A DNA stretch of 64,000 nt, taken from assembly GCA_022768465.1 (NCBI GenBank), contig JALELZ010000005.1, forward strand, positions 62,001-126,000, written 5' to 3'. The DNA comes from Lachnospiraceae bacterium. GTDB lineage: Bacteria; Bacillota; Clostridia; Lachnospirales; Lachnospiraceae. Below the pieces are notes generated by a model, which saw only the letters and a program-made list of their open reading frames with translations, did no database searches and had not been told where the DNA came from. This document shows positions 1 to 7,913 of the stretch, one piece after another. Position numbers and translations under genes: made by a program. Numbering within the stretch: the stretch's first letter is position 1; each line of letters begins with the position of its first letter.

Positions 1-1322
1 GAGCCAGGCATACGGAACTCAAACTTACCGCCGGTGTAAGCAAACGGTGATGTACGGTTTCTATCCTCATCCTCCGGCTTTCTCTTCGCCTTTTCCTGGG
101 CTGCTTCAAGGTCTGTGCCTGATATGATAGCATCAACAACATTTGAAAGAGTTCTTCCCAGATACATGGAAATGATGGCAGGCGGTGCCTCATGGCCTCC
201 GAGTCTGTGATCGTTTCCTGCTGTTGAAACAGCTATCTTTAAAAGATCCTGATAATCATCTACAGCCTTTATAACTGCAGTAAGGAAAAGCTGGAATTTA
301 ACATTTTCATAAGGTGCCTTGCCCGGATTTATAAGGTTTTCTCCGTCATCGGTGCAGATAGACCAGTTATTATGTTTTCCTGATCCGTTTATTCCTGCAA
401 ACGGCTTTTCATGAAGCAGGCAGTAGAAGCCATGTTTATCAGCGATCTTCTTCATCATTTCCATTGTAAGCTGGTTCTGATCGATAGAAATAGATGCTTT
501 TGTATAAACTGCTGCCATCTCATGCTGACATGGAGCGACCTCATTATGCTCTGTCTTTGCAAAAATGCCGAGCTTCCAAAGAGTTTCATCCAGTTCTGCC
601 ATGAATGCCTTGACTCTCGGTCTAATATTTCCGAGGTACTGATCTGAAAGTATCTGTCCCTTAGGAGTAGGCGCTCCGAAAAGTGTTCTTCCGCAGAGAA
701 TAATATCCCTTCTCTTTGCATAGTCTTCCTTGTTTATAAGGAAATACTCCTGCTCAAGTCCGACATTAGGAAATACATACTTATATGACTGTCCGAAAAG
801 CGCAAGGACCCTGAGTGCCTGTTTATTAAGAGCATTAATACTTCTTAACAGAGGTGTTTTTTTATCAAGGATAGCGCCGTTAAATGACTCAAATGCTGTA
901 GGAATGCAGAGAGTATCCTCCTTGATGAATGCATCTGAGGTTGGATCCCATACAGTGTAGCCTCTCGCCTCAAAGGTTGCTCTGATTCCTCCGGAAGGGA
1001 ATGAAGATGCATCAGACTCCTGCTTAATAAGGGCCTTGCCTGAAAATTCAAGTATAGGATTGCCTTCTCCGTCATTTTCTATAAATGAATCATGCTTCTC
1101 GGCAGTAATTCCTGTCATAGGCTGGAACCAATGTGTATAATGAGTGGCGCCGTTATCCATTGCCCAGTTCTTCATAGCCTCTGCAACTTCATCGGCAATA
1201 TCTCTGTCAAGCGCCATGCCTTCCTTCTTGATCTTCATGAGCTTCTTAAATGTTGCATCCTTCAGATGACTTTTCATTACAGACTCATTAAAAACCATGC
1301 TTCCGAATTTGTCGTTGAACAT
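1..1322 (-). CDS. glnN: Glutamine synthetase type III (3' end outside the window)
   Basis: Ammonia-assimilating ligase (glutamate + NH3 + ATP to glutamine) of the long type III class, about 700 residues in full; roughly 440 N-terminal residues are visible and the C-terminus runs off the window at base 1. The frame read from the minus strand starts MFNDKFGSMVFN and shows the GSIII N-terminal block SFPSGGIRATFEARGYTVWDP, the glutamate/metal motif GLEQEYFLI and the ATP/glutamate loop AGINGSGKHNNWS. The start at 1322 follows an AAGGAGAGG ribosome binding site. Only 25 bases separate it from the upstream radical SAM gene on the same strand with no terminator between, so co-transcription with it is likely. 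Family assignment is firm; the C-terminal part could not be inspected. Confidence 0.95.
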   Translation of the reverse strand, partial: MFNDKFGSMVFNESVMKSHLKDATFKKLMKIKKEGMALDRDIADEVAEAMKNWAMDNGATHYTHWFQPMTGITAEKHDSFIENDGEGNPILEFSGKALIKQESDASSFPSGGIRATFEARGYTVWDPTSDAFIKEDTLCIPTAFESFNGAILDKKTPLLRSINALNKQALRVLALFGQSYKYVFPNVGLEQEYFLINKEDYAKRRDIILCGRTLFGAPTPKGQILSDQYLGNIRPRVKAFMAELDETLWKLGIFAKTEHNEVAPCQHEMAAVYTKASISIDQNQLTMEMMKKIADKHGFYCLLHEKPFAGINGSGKHNNWSICTDDGENLINPGKAPYENVKFQLFLTAVIKAVDDYQDLLKIAVSTAGNDHRLGGHEAPPAIISMYLGRTLSNVVDAIISGTDLEAAQEKAKRKPEDEDRNRTSPFAYTGGKFEFRMPG

Positions 1323-1347
1323 TTTTCCTCTCCTTATATTACTAAAA

Positions 1348-2499
1348 TCAATTTTTATTGAACTCTGCCGTAATAGTGTTAAGCACTCTTTTTTTATCTG
1401 CTGTCCACTGCGGAAGTATCAGCAGTTTCTTAGGTGCATCACCCGTAAGTCTGTGCACCGCAGTTTCCTTTGGAAGAATATCTACAAGCTCTCTTACAAA
1501 TGAGGCATATTCCGATAAGGTATACTGTGGAAGCAGCACTCCGTCCTTTAAGACGATGCCATGCTCGAATTCAGTAAATCCTCTTCCATATTTAAGTGCA
1601 TCCGGACCTCCGATTTCATCAAAATGTCTTATCCTGAGACCATATCTGTTGACATCAGGCTCTATTGAAGCTCTGTCAGTGTCATATTCAGGCAACAGAG
1701 CTGCAAGCTTAGTATTTTCAAGAACATGCATAAGCTGCAGCTTAATGCCGTCTATCTTCTTACATCCTGCTTTGCTTATTTCTTTCATCTTGGAATCAGC
1801 CGCTTCGTCAGAGACTGCATCTCCGTCATATTTATCTGGGCTTTCTAATACATCTTTTTTGTTAAATTCAAGCTCTGACAGATATCTTACAGTTTCCATT
1901 GTCATTATCTTGCTTTCTCCGGGAAGACCTATAATAACATGCACGACTACTCTTAACCCTGCTCTCTTAAGCCTCCTGAAAGCATCCTCAAATACTGAAA
2001 GCTTATAGCATCTATTGATATATTCAGCAGTGTCATCATGGATAGTCTGAAGTCCAAGCTCTATGAACACCGGCTTTTTCTCATTAATAGCCGAAAGCGC
2101 TTCGATCATCTCATCTGAAATACAATCAGGTCTCGTTCCTATGGAAATCGCCTTGATCTCAGGATGCTCTGCTGCTCTTTTGAAAAGAGCCTTAAGCCTT
2201 TCCTGATCACCGTAGGTATTCGTAAAGGACTGGAAGTACGCCATATATCCTGCGAAGGAGCTTTTATTTCTTATTTTTCCGGATATCTGCTGTTTGGCCG
2301 CTTCTATCTGAGAAAATATTTCTTCCGCAAACGGTTCGGCAAAATCGCCTGAACCACCTTCGCTGCAAAAGATACACCCTCCCTTAGACAGTGTACCGTC
2401 ACGGTTCGGACATGTGCAGCCTGATGAAAGAGACAGTCTGTAAACTTTGCCGCCAAACAGCTCATTCATTTGATCGTTAAAGCTGTACCAGGCTCCCAT
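1348..2499 (-). CDS. Radical SAM protein, TIGR01212 (YtqA/YhcC) family
   Basis: A 383-residue radical SAM enzyme; substrate unknown for the family. The N-terminus carries the family signature around residues 28-45 (SGCTCPNRDGTLSKGGCIFC), whose cysteines bind the SAM-cleaving [4Fe-4S] cluster. It continues with the Elp3-like barrel blocks AISIGTRPDCIS and VFIELGLQTIHDDTAEYINR and the SAM-binding HVIIGLPGE. A segment near residues 215-245 (KKDVLESPDKYDGDAVSDEA) looks like an acidic insertion relative to the compact family core. It lies 3 bases behind a Nudix gene and 25 bases ahead of glutamine synthetase. In E. coli the homologue yhcC neighbours glutamate synthase gltB, so the link to nitrogen assimilation recurs here. 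Confidence 0.88.
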   Translation of the reverse strand: MGAWYSFNDQMNELFGGKVYRLSLSSGCTCPNRDGTLSKGGCIFCSEGGSGDFAEPFAEEIFSQIEAAKQQISGKIRNKSSFAGYMAYFQSFTNTYGDQERLKALFKRAAEHPEIKAISIGTRPDCISDEMIEALSAINEKKPVFIELGLQTIHDDTAEYINRCYKLSVFEDAFRRLKRAGLRVVVHVIIGLPGESKIMTMETVRYLSELEFNKKDVLESPDKYDGDAVSDEAADSKMKEISKAGCKKIDGIKLQLMHVLENTKLAALLPEYDTDRASIEPDVNRYGLRIRHFDEIGGPDALKYGRGFTEFEHGIVLKDGVLLPQYTLSEYASFVRELVDILPKETAVHRLTGDAPKKLLILPQWTADKKRVLNTITAEFNKN

Positions 2500-2502
2500 A
2501 AA

Positions 2503-3006
2503 TCACTTAAGCCTCTCAGGAATTCCCGAAAGCTCCCACGCTTCCAGGAGTACATCCTCGGCATCATAGACAAGCTTTAGCGAAAACGGCTCTATCCTGT
2601 CTTGGATAAGGTATCTCAGCATAAATCTGTCGCCTTCCCACAGTTCAAGTTCTGAAAGCTTTGATTTTTCCACCCAGCGAAATATGCCTTCGTCACATGA
2701 CGGAACAATTGATTCATCTCCGTCAAAATCAGTACTTGTATAGGTGAAGATATACTCAGGTGCCTTATCGGCATATATAAATGTAAGCACTCCTCTGTAT
2801 CTGCAGCTTCTTAATGAAAATCCTGTTTCCTCAGCTGTCTCTCTTCGAATACATTCCTCCGGAGCCTCTCCATTTTCAAATTTTCCTCCGACTCCTATCC
2901 ATTTGCCTTTATTTACATCATCCTTTTTACTGATTCTGTGAAGCATAAGATATTTATCATTGTTTTCAAGATAGCAAAGTGTAGTTATACGCGGTGTACC
3001 TGTCAT
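2503..3006 (-). CDS. Nudix hydrolase, 8-oxo-dGTP diphosphatase-like
   Basis: A 167-residue Nudix enzyme expected to hydrolyse a nucleoside diphosphate linked to another moiety. The Nudix box is complete: GGKFENGEAPEECIRRE followed by TAEETGF, with the REXXEE metal-binding glutamates. The start TTLCYLENNDKYLMLHR and the GKWIGVGGKFE block resemble MutT/YtkD-type 8-oxo-dGTP diphosphatases, but substrate cannot be read from sequence alone. It is the first gene of a probable three-gene unit with the radical SAM protein (3-base gap) and glutamine synthetase. Confidence 0.85.
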   Translation of the reverse strand: MTGTPRITTLCYLENNDKYLMLHRISKKDDVNKGKWIGVGGKFENGEAPEECIRRETAEETGFSLRSCRYRGVLTFIYADKAPEYIFTYTSTDFDGDESIVPSCDEGIFRWVEKSKLSELELWEGDRFMLRYLIQDRIEPFSLKLVYDAEDVLLEAWELSGIPERLK

Positions 3007-3484
3007 AGTTCCATGCCTTTAACTGAATTTCATCTGTTATGACCTGTCATTTTACAATACTAAGGCTGCTGATTTTATAAAAAAATCAGGCTTCAACAAC
3101 ATTGCTGTAAAACGCCATTGCTTACCTGATGATGTCTACATTATACTCCTTCATAGAAATTATGAAAGTCTTTTCCGCATTATTTTTGCACTGTTTTCTG
3201 TACTTTTTATGTATTTATATCTCTGTTTTTTATGGTTTTTGATATAATTTTTATTTTTTTTGAAAATATATCCGTTTTTGATGAAAAATCGCACTAAAAA
3301 ATGTGGTTTTTCAATCTGTTTTATTTATTTTCTTATTTTTTTGAGATTATCCATTGTTTTTCCGCTTAATTCCTGAATTTTTAACGTTTTATATTGTGAT
3401 TGATTGAATGAAGGATCCGTAAGAATTATTTCAATCTAAGAATTATTTGCATGCATTTCCTGTAACACCAAATGCAATCCATTT
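3007..3484. other. AT-rich intergenic stretch with a probable minus-strand promoter
   Basis: No credible gene. On the minus strand a TATAAT hexamer (3140-3145) with a CTTTCA at 3163-3168 spaced 17 bases away is a plausible promoter for the Nudix-YtqA-glnN unit. The leader holds a small hairpin near 3066-3090 (CTGATTTT pairing with AAAATCAG). Bases 3170-3420 are very AT-rich with no other structure I could identify. Confidence 0.45.
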
Positions 3485-3512
3485 AAAAAGCAGGAGACTT
3501 TAAGCCCCCTGC
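3485..3512 (-). terminator. Rho-independent terminator of pyruvate carboxylase
   Basis: Read on the minus strand, an 11-bp stem GCAGGGGGCTT / AAGTCTCCTGC (two G-U pairs) is followed by TTTTT. It lies 25 bases past the pyc stop codon. The pairing is better in the minus-strand RNA than in the plus strand, which fixes the direction. Confidence 0.85.
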
Positions 3513-3536
3513 CTGATAATAAATACGATATATAAT

Positions 3537-6500
3537 TTAGTCCGGCTTGATCCTTACAAGAAGCTGGCCGCCCTTTACAGTGTCGCCTTCCTTTACAAGA
3601 ATCTCTGTAACCTCTCCGTTCATGAGAGCCTGAGCATTGATCTCCATCTTCATAGCCTCGATAACTACGATAGTCTGACCTTCCTCAACCTTGTCTCCGA
3701 CCTTAACATTAATTGATGAGATTGCTCCAGGGATAGATGCTCCGATCTGGCTCTTATCCTCAGGATCTGCCATTTGTACATGAACGATGTACTTCTGAGC
3801 CTCTATATCAGGAACCTTTACCTCACGGCGGATACCGTTAAGCTCGAAGGATACTGTACGCATTCCTTCTGCATCCAGCTCTCCAGGTCCGAGGTACTTG
3901 ATAACGAGAGTCTTACCATCCTGGATATTAACTCTGTTAGTCTCACCTATAGACATACCCTTGAAGAATACATGGCTTCCGAGTCTTACAAGATAACCGT
4001 TTGCTTCTCTCTGCTTAACAAAGTCCTTAATTACCTTTGGATACAGTGCATATGAAATTACAGCTCTCCATGACGGGTTAGGATCAAACTCTTCCATCTC
4101 AGCCTTAAGCTCGCTCCAGTCAACAGGAGGAAGCATTGAACCAGGTCTTACTGTAAGAGCCTCTTTGCCCTTTAATACAACTTCCTGAAGATCCTTAGGG
4201 AAGCCTCCCTCAGGCTGACCCATCATTCCTGAGAAATATGAAAGAGAAGAATCAGGGAATGCAAGAGATTTACCCTTTTCTACTATATTTTCAGGTGTAA
4301 GGTTGTTCTGAGTCATAAATATAGCAAGGTCACCCACTACCTTTGAAGAAGGTGTAACCTTGATAATATCTCCAAGCATAAGATTAGCCTTACGATAGTT
4401 CTCCTTTACCTCTGTGAAGCGGCTTGCAAGACCCATGCTTGCAACCTGAGGATAGAGGTTTGTATACTGGCCTCCAGGAATCTCATAACGATAGATATCG
4501 GTAGCTGAGCACTTAAGTCCCTTATCGAAATCAACGTAACGGAGTCTGATATCCTCCCAGTAATCTGTAAGCTTCTGAAGCTCTTCAAGCTTAAGTCCTG
4601 TATCACGCTCTGTATTCTGAAGTGCAGCAACTACAGCATTCATAGAAGGCTGTGATGTAAGTCCTGCCATTGAAGAAATAGCAGTATCTACGATATCAAC
4701 GCCTGCCTCTGCTGCCATAAGGAGTGCAGCAACCTGGTTTCCTGAGGTATCATGTGTATGAAGGTGAACAGGAATTCCGATTTCTTCCTTAAGAGCCTTA
4801 ACAAGCTTCTTTGCAGCATATGGCTTAAGAAGTCCAGCCATATCCTTAATGCAGAGAAGATGAGCGCCCCTGTGCTCAAGCTCTTTTGCCATTCTTACAT
4901 AGTAGTCAAGAGTATACTTATCTCTTGTGTCATCAAGTATATCGCCTGTATAGCAAAGAGTAGCTTCAAGCAGCTTATCCTGCTTAAGTACCTCATCCAT
5001 AGCTATTTCCATGCCAGGGATCCAGTTAAGTGAATCGAATACACGGAATACATCGATACCGCTTCGTGCAGACTCTCTTATGAACTCACGAATAACGTTG
5101 TCAGGATAGTTAGTATATCCGACTGCGTTTGCACCTCTTAAGAGCATCTGAAGAAGGATGTTGGGCGCCTTCTCACGGATCATGTCAAGACGCTCCCATG
5201 GCGACTCATGAAGGAAACGATAAGCAACATCGAAGGTTGCACCGCCCCAGCACTCAAGTGAGAATGCGTCTGCAAGGATCTCTGAGGTTCCGTCCATACC
5301 CTTTACGATATCACGTGTTCTTACTCGTGTTCCGAGCAGTGACTGATGTGCATCACGGCAGGTAGTATCTGTAATAAGAAGCTTCTTCTGATCCATTACC
5401 CACTTACTTACAGCTGCAGGTCCCTTGGCATCAAGCATCTGCTTAAGTCCAGGTCTGCGCTCACCTGTAGCAACAGGGAAACGAGGCGGATCAAAGGTCT
5501 GGTTGACACTCTTATTCTCAAGGCTCTTTGCTGCTATGTACTTAAGCATCTTAGTACCTCGATCCTCTCGATTGTCTATCTTAAAGAGTGATGGTGTCTC
5601 ATCTATAAACTTGGTGTAGCACTTTCCTTCACGGAATGTAGGATCATTGAGGACGTTTGTAATGAACGCAACGTTGGTCTTTACACCTCTTACATGGATC
5701 TCACGGATAGCACGCTCAGCCTTTGAGCAGCACATAGCGAAGGTATTATCCCATGTTGTAACTTTAACAAGAAGTGAATCATAGTAAGGTGAAATGATAG
5801 CTCCGGTTCCTCTTGTAGCCTCGTCCATACGAACTCCGAAGCCGCCTGATACCTTATAACCTGTTATGGTTCCTGTATCAGGTGCGAAGTTGTTGGTCGG
5901 ATCCTCTGTTGTTACACGGCACTGAATAGCATAACCGTTCTGCTTAACATCCTTCTGTGACTTTATACCGATACGCTCGTCTGAAAGCTCATATCCTTCA
6001 GCAACAAGGATCTGTGCGCGTACAAGGTCAACGCCTGTAACCATCTCTGTTACAGTGTGCTCAACCTGAATACGAGGATTCATCTCTATGAAATAGTAGT
6101 TCTCATCCTTATCAACAAGGAACTCAAGAGTTCCTGCGTTGGTGTATCCTACATGCTTTGCGATCTTAACAGCATCCTTGTAGAGCTTATCCTTAGTCTC
6201 CTTTGAAACTGAGAATGCAGGTGTAAACTCTACTACCTTCTGATAACGACGCTGAAGTGAGCAGTCACGCTCATAAAGGTGAACTACATGGCCGTGCTCA
6301 TCGGCAAGTACCTGAACCTCAATGTGCTTAGGGTTTACAAGGTATTTCTCCATGAAAATGTCATCGTTTCCGAATGACTTGAGTGCCTCGCTCTTAACAA
6401 GATCGAAATTAATTCCAACCTCTTCAACAGTTTCGCAGCGTCTCATTCCTCGTCCGCCGCCGCCTGCTGCTGCCTTAAGGATTACAGGGAATCCGAACTC

Positions 6501-6956
6501 CATGGCAAGCTTCTGTGCTTCCTCACGATTCTTTAAAGGTTCACTTGTACCCGGTGTAATAGGAACATCACAAGCAATAGCGATCTGCTTTGCGCTAAGC
6601 TTGTCACCCATCATATCGAGGACTCTTGATGAAGGTCCGATGAACTTGATTCCGTTTGCTTCACAGGCTCTGGCGAAGTCTCCGTTTTCTGAAAGGAATC
6701 CGTAGCCCGGATGAATAGCATCGCAATGATGAATTTTTGCAAGTTCGATGATACGGTCGATGTCAAGATAAGCACCGAGAGGGCTCAGATTTTCGCCGAT
6801 AAGATAGGACTCATCTGCCGCTGTACGGAACATGGCATATGTATCCTCGTTAGAATAGATTGCAACAGTGTTAAGGTCAAGGTCATGGCACGCACGAAAT
6901 ACTCGCATTGCGATCTCGCCTCTGTTGGCCACGAGAACCTTTTTAAACTTACCCAT
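3537..6956 (-). CDS. pyc: Pyruvate carboxylase
   Basis: Biotin-dependent carboxylation of pyruvate to oxaloacetate (anaplerosis) by a single-chain 1139-residue enzyme of normal length. Domain order is biotin carboxylase (residues 1 to about 450; ANRGEIAMRVFRA, ATP loop KAAAGGGGRGMR, EMNPRIQVEHTVTE), carboxyltransferase (about 530-810; TTCRDAHQSLLGTRVRT, HLHTHDTSG), the PC tetramerisation region, and the C-terminal biotinyl domain with the modified lysine at about 1103 in EAMKMEIN. The open frame extends 35 codons upstream to 7061, but the start at 6956 (MGKFKKVLVANRGE) follows a GGAGG site and gives the canonical N-terminus. It is monocistronic with its own terminator and a structured leader upstream. 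Confidence 0.97.
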   Translation of the reverse strand: MGKFKKVLVANRGEIAMRVFRACHDLDLNTVAIYSNEDTYAMFRTAADESYLIGENLSPLGAYLDIDRIIELAKIHHCDAIHPGYGFLSENGDFARACEANGIKFIGPSSRVLDMMGDKLSAKQIAIACDVPITPGTSEPLKNREEAQKLAMEFGFPVILKAAAGGGGRGMRRCETVEEVGINFDLVKSEALKSFGNDDIFMEKYLVNPKHIEVQVLADEHGHVVHLYERDCSLQRRYQKVVEFTPAFSVSKETKDKLYKDAVKIAKHVGYTNAGTLEFLVDKDENYYFIEMNPRIQVEHTVTEMVTGVDLVRAQILVAEGYELSDERIGIKSQKDVKQNGYAIQCRVTTEDPTNNFAPDTGTITGYKVSGGFGVRMDEATRGTGAIISPYYDSLLVKVTTWDNTFAMCCSKAERAIREIHVRGVKTNVAFITNVLNDPTFREGKCYTKFIDETPSLFKIDNREDRGTKMLKYIAAKSLENKSVNQTFDPPRFPVATGERRPGLKQMLDAKGPAAVSKWVMDQKKLLITDTTCRDAHQSLLGTRVRTRDIVKGMDGTSEILADAFSLECWGGATFDVAYRFLHESPWERLDMIREKAPNILLQMLLRGANAVGYTNYPDNVIREFIRESARSGIDVFRVFDSLNWIPGMEIAMDEVLKQDKLLEATLCYTGDILDDTRDKYTLDYYVRMAKELEHRGAHLLCIKDMAGLLKPYAAKKLVKALKEEIGIPVHLHTHDTSGNQVAALLMAAEAGVDIVDTAISSMAGLTSQPSMNAVVAALQNTERDTGLKLEELQKLTDYWEDIRLRYVDFDKGLKCSATDIYRYEIPGGQYTNLYPQVASMGLASRFTEVKENYRKANLMLGDIIKVTPSSKVVGDLAIFMTQNNLTPENIVEKGKSLAFPDSSLSYFSGMMGQPEGGFPKDLQEVVLKGKEALTVRPGSMLPPVDWSELKAEMEEFDPNPSWRAVISYALYPKVIKDFVKQREANGYLVRLGSHVFFKGMSIGETNRVNIQDGKTLVIKYLGPGELDAEGMRTVSFELNGIRREVKVPDIEAQKYIVHVQMADPEDKSQIGASIPGAISSINVKVGDKVEEGQTIVVIEAMKMEINAQALMNGEVTEILVKEGDTVKGGQLLVRIKPD

Positions 6957-7137
6957 AGAACGATCCTCCACTTCTATTGTATGTTTAGTTGAAAATACCG
7001 CCCGACATACTGCCGGTCGCAATTTTTGTACAAAAATAAGCCGCATGGCAAATCCGCACATAATGCAGATGCCTATAACCGCTTATTAATATATCCCCCT
7101 AAGATCCGTTCTCCTTTGTCCCCCGACAAAACGGATC
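6957..7137 (-). promoter_or_regulatory. pyc leader with a two-part hairpin
   Basis: The stretch upstream of pyc contains, at 7103-7137, GATCCGT pairing with ACGGATC and inside it TTTGTC pairing with GACAAA around a CCCC loop, with a 5-base asymmetric bulge. There is no U tract, so it does not look like a terminator. It could be a 5' UTR regulatory structure or an operator; I recognise no known riboswitch class. Confidence 0.4.
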
Positions 7138-7277
7138 ATATATTCTTATCCAATTATTCTCTCATGCACAATAATAATACATAAGCCGCATCCGCAGTGT
7201 ACATATTCCCGCACACATTTCATCATGCTAAAGTACATTTTATATTTTTTTATGTTTGTGTACAAGTATTTTGCATA

Positions 7278-7337
7278 AAAATACCGTTAAAAGGTACATA
7301 TTATATGTATTTTTTATGTACAATTAACGGTATTTTA
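7278..7337 (-). terminator. Large hairpin terminator downstream of yqeY
   Basis: An 11-bp perfect inverted repeat AATACCGTTAA (7280-7290) / TTAACGGTATT (7324-7334) encloses a second arm GTACATA (7294-7300) / TATGTAC (7315-7321). On the minus strand it ends in TATTTTTATGC, a usable U tract, and lies about 100 bases past the yqeY stop. The dyad is long enough to also be a protein-binding site, but position favours a terminator. The rest of 7138-7434 is AT-rich with no gene. Confidence 0.6.
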
Positions 7338-7434
7338 TATATTTATTATTATTTATTTCAATATTTGGCTTCCTTGTTTTTAATGAGAAACATATTTTCA
7401 GACTGCGTAGCGAGTTCTGTTATATCCGCACATC

Positions 7435-7872
7435 TTACTTTGTAAGCTTTGCTACGATCTCATTTATAAGCTTGCCGTCGGCTTTGCCCTTAAGCTCCGG
7501 CATTACTGCCTTCATGATTGCTCCTTTATTCTTGGAAGCTATCACCTCAGAGAATTTTTCCGTAAGTATTTTCTCAACCTCATCCGCTGTAAGCTGCTTA
7601 GGAGCATACTCTTCAATAACAGCAAGACGAGCCCTGTATTCTTCGATAAGCTCTGTTCTGTCAGACGGGCAGGTATCAAGCTGTTCCTTTGCACTCTTGA
7701 GCTCCTTCATAATAGACTGATCAACCATGGTTTCAGGCACATCCTCACGGCAGCCTGCATCTATGGCAGCCTTCTTGACAGCTGCTATAAGTGATGAAAT
7801 GGCATCCTTTCTATTTTTATCTTTAGCCTTCATCGCTGCTATCATATCCTTCTGAAGTGTTGCTAACTGCAT
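7435..7872 (-). CDS. yqeY: GatB/YqeY domain protein
   Basis: A 145-residue stand-alone YqeY protein, related to the tail domain of the GatB amidotransferase subunit; its exact function is not established, though it is often linked to tRNA or aminoacylation genes. The helical pattern fits the family: MQLATLQKDMIAAMKAKDK at the N-terminus, EEYAPKQLTADEVEKIL in the middle, and the C-terminal KGAIMKAVMPELKGKADGK typical of the tRNA-binding tail domain. The start follows GGAGG with 8-base spacing. It lies 41 bases downstream of the LCP gene on the same strand and may be co-transcribed with it. Confidence 0.93.
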   Translation of the reverse strand: MQLATLQKDMIAAMKAKDKNRKDAISSLIAAVKKAAIDAGCREDVPETMVDQSIMKELKSAKEQLDTCPSDRTELIEEYRARLAVIEEYAPKQLTADEVEKILTEKFSEVIASKNKGAIMKAVMPELKGKADGKLINEIVAKLTK

Positions 7873-7913
7873 ATCCGTTCCTCCTGTTATTTTATATCTT
7901 TACTGTTTCTTTA

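Noticed and set aside
1358-2008. Long open frame (216 codons) on the plus strand
   Set aside because: Lies antisense within the radical SAM gene, has no ribosome binding site and its translation shows no family pattern.
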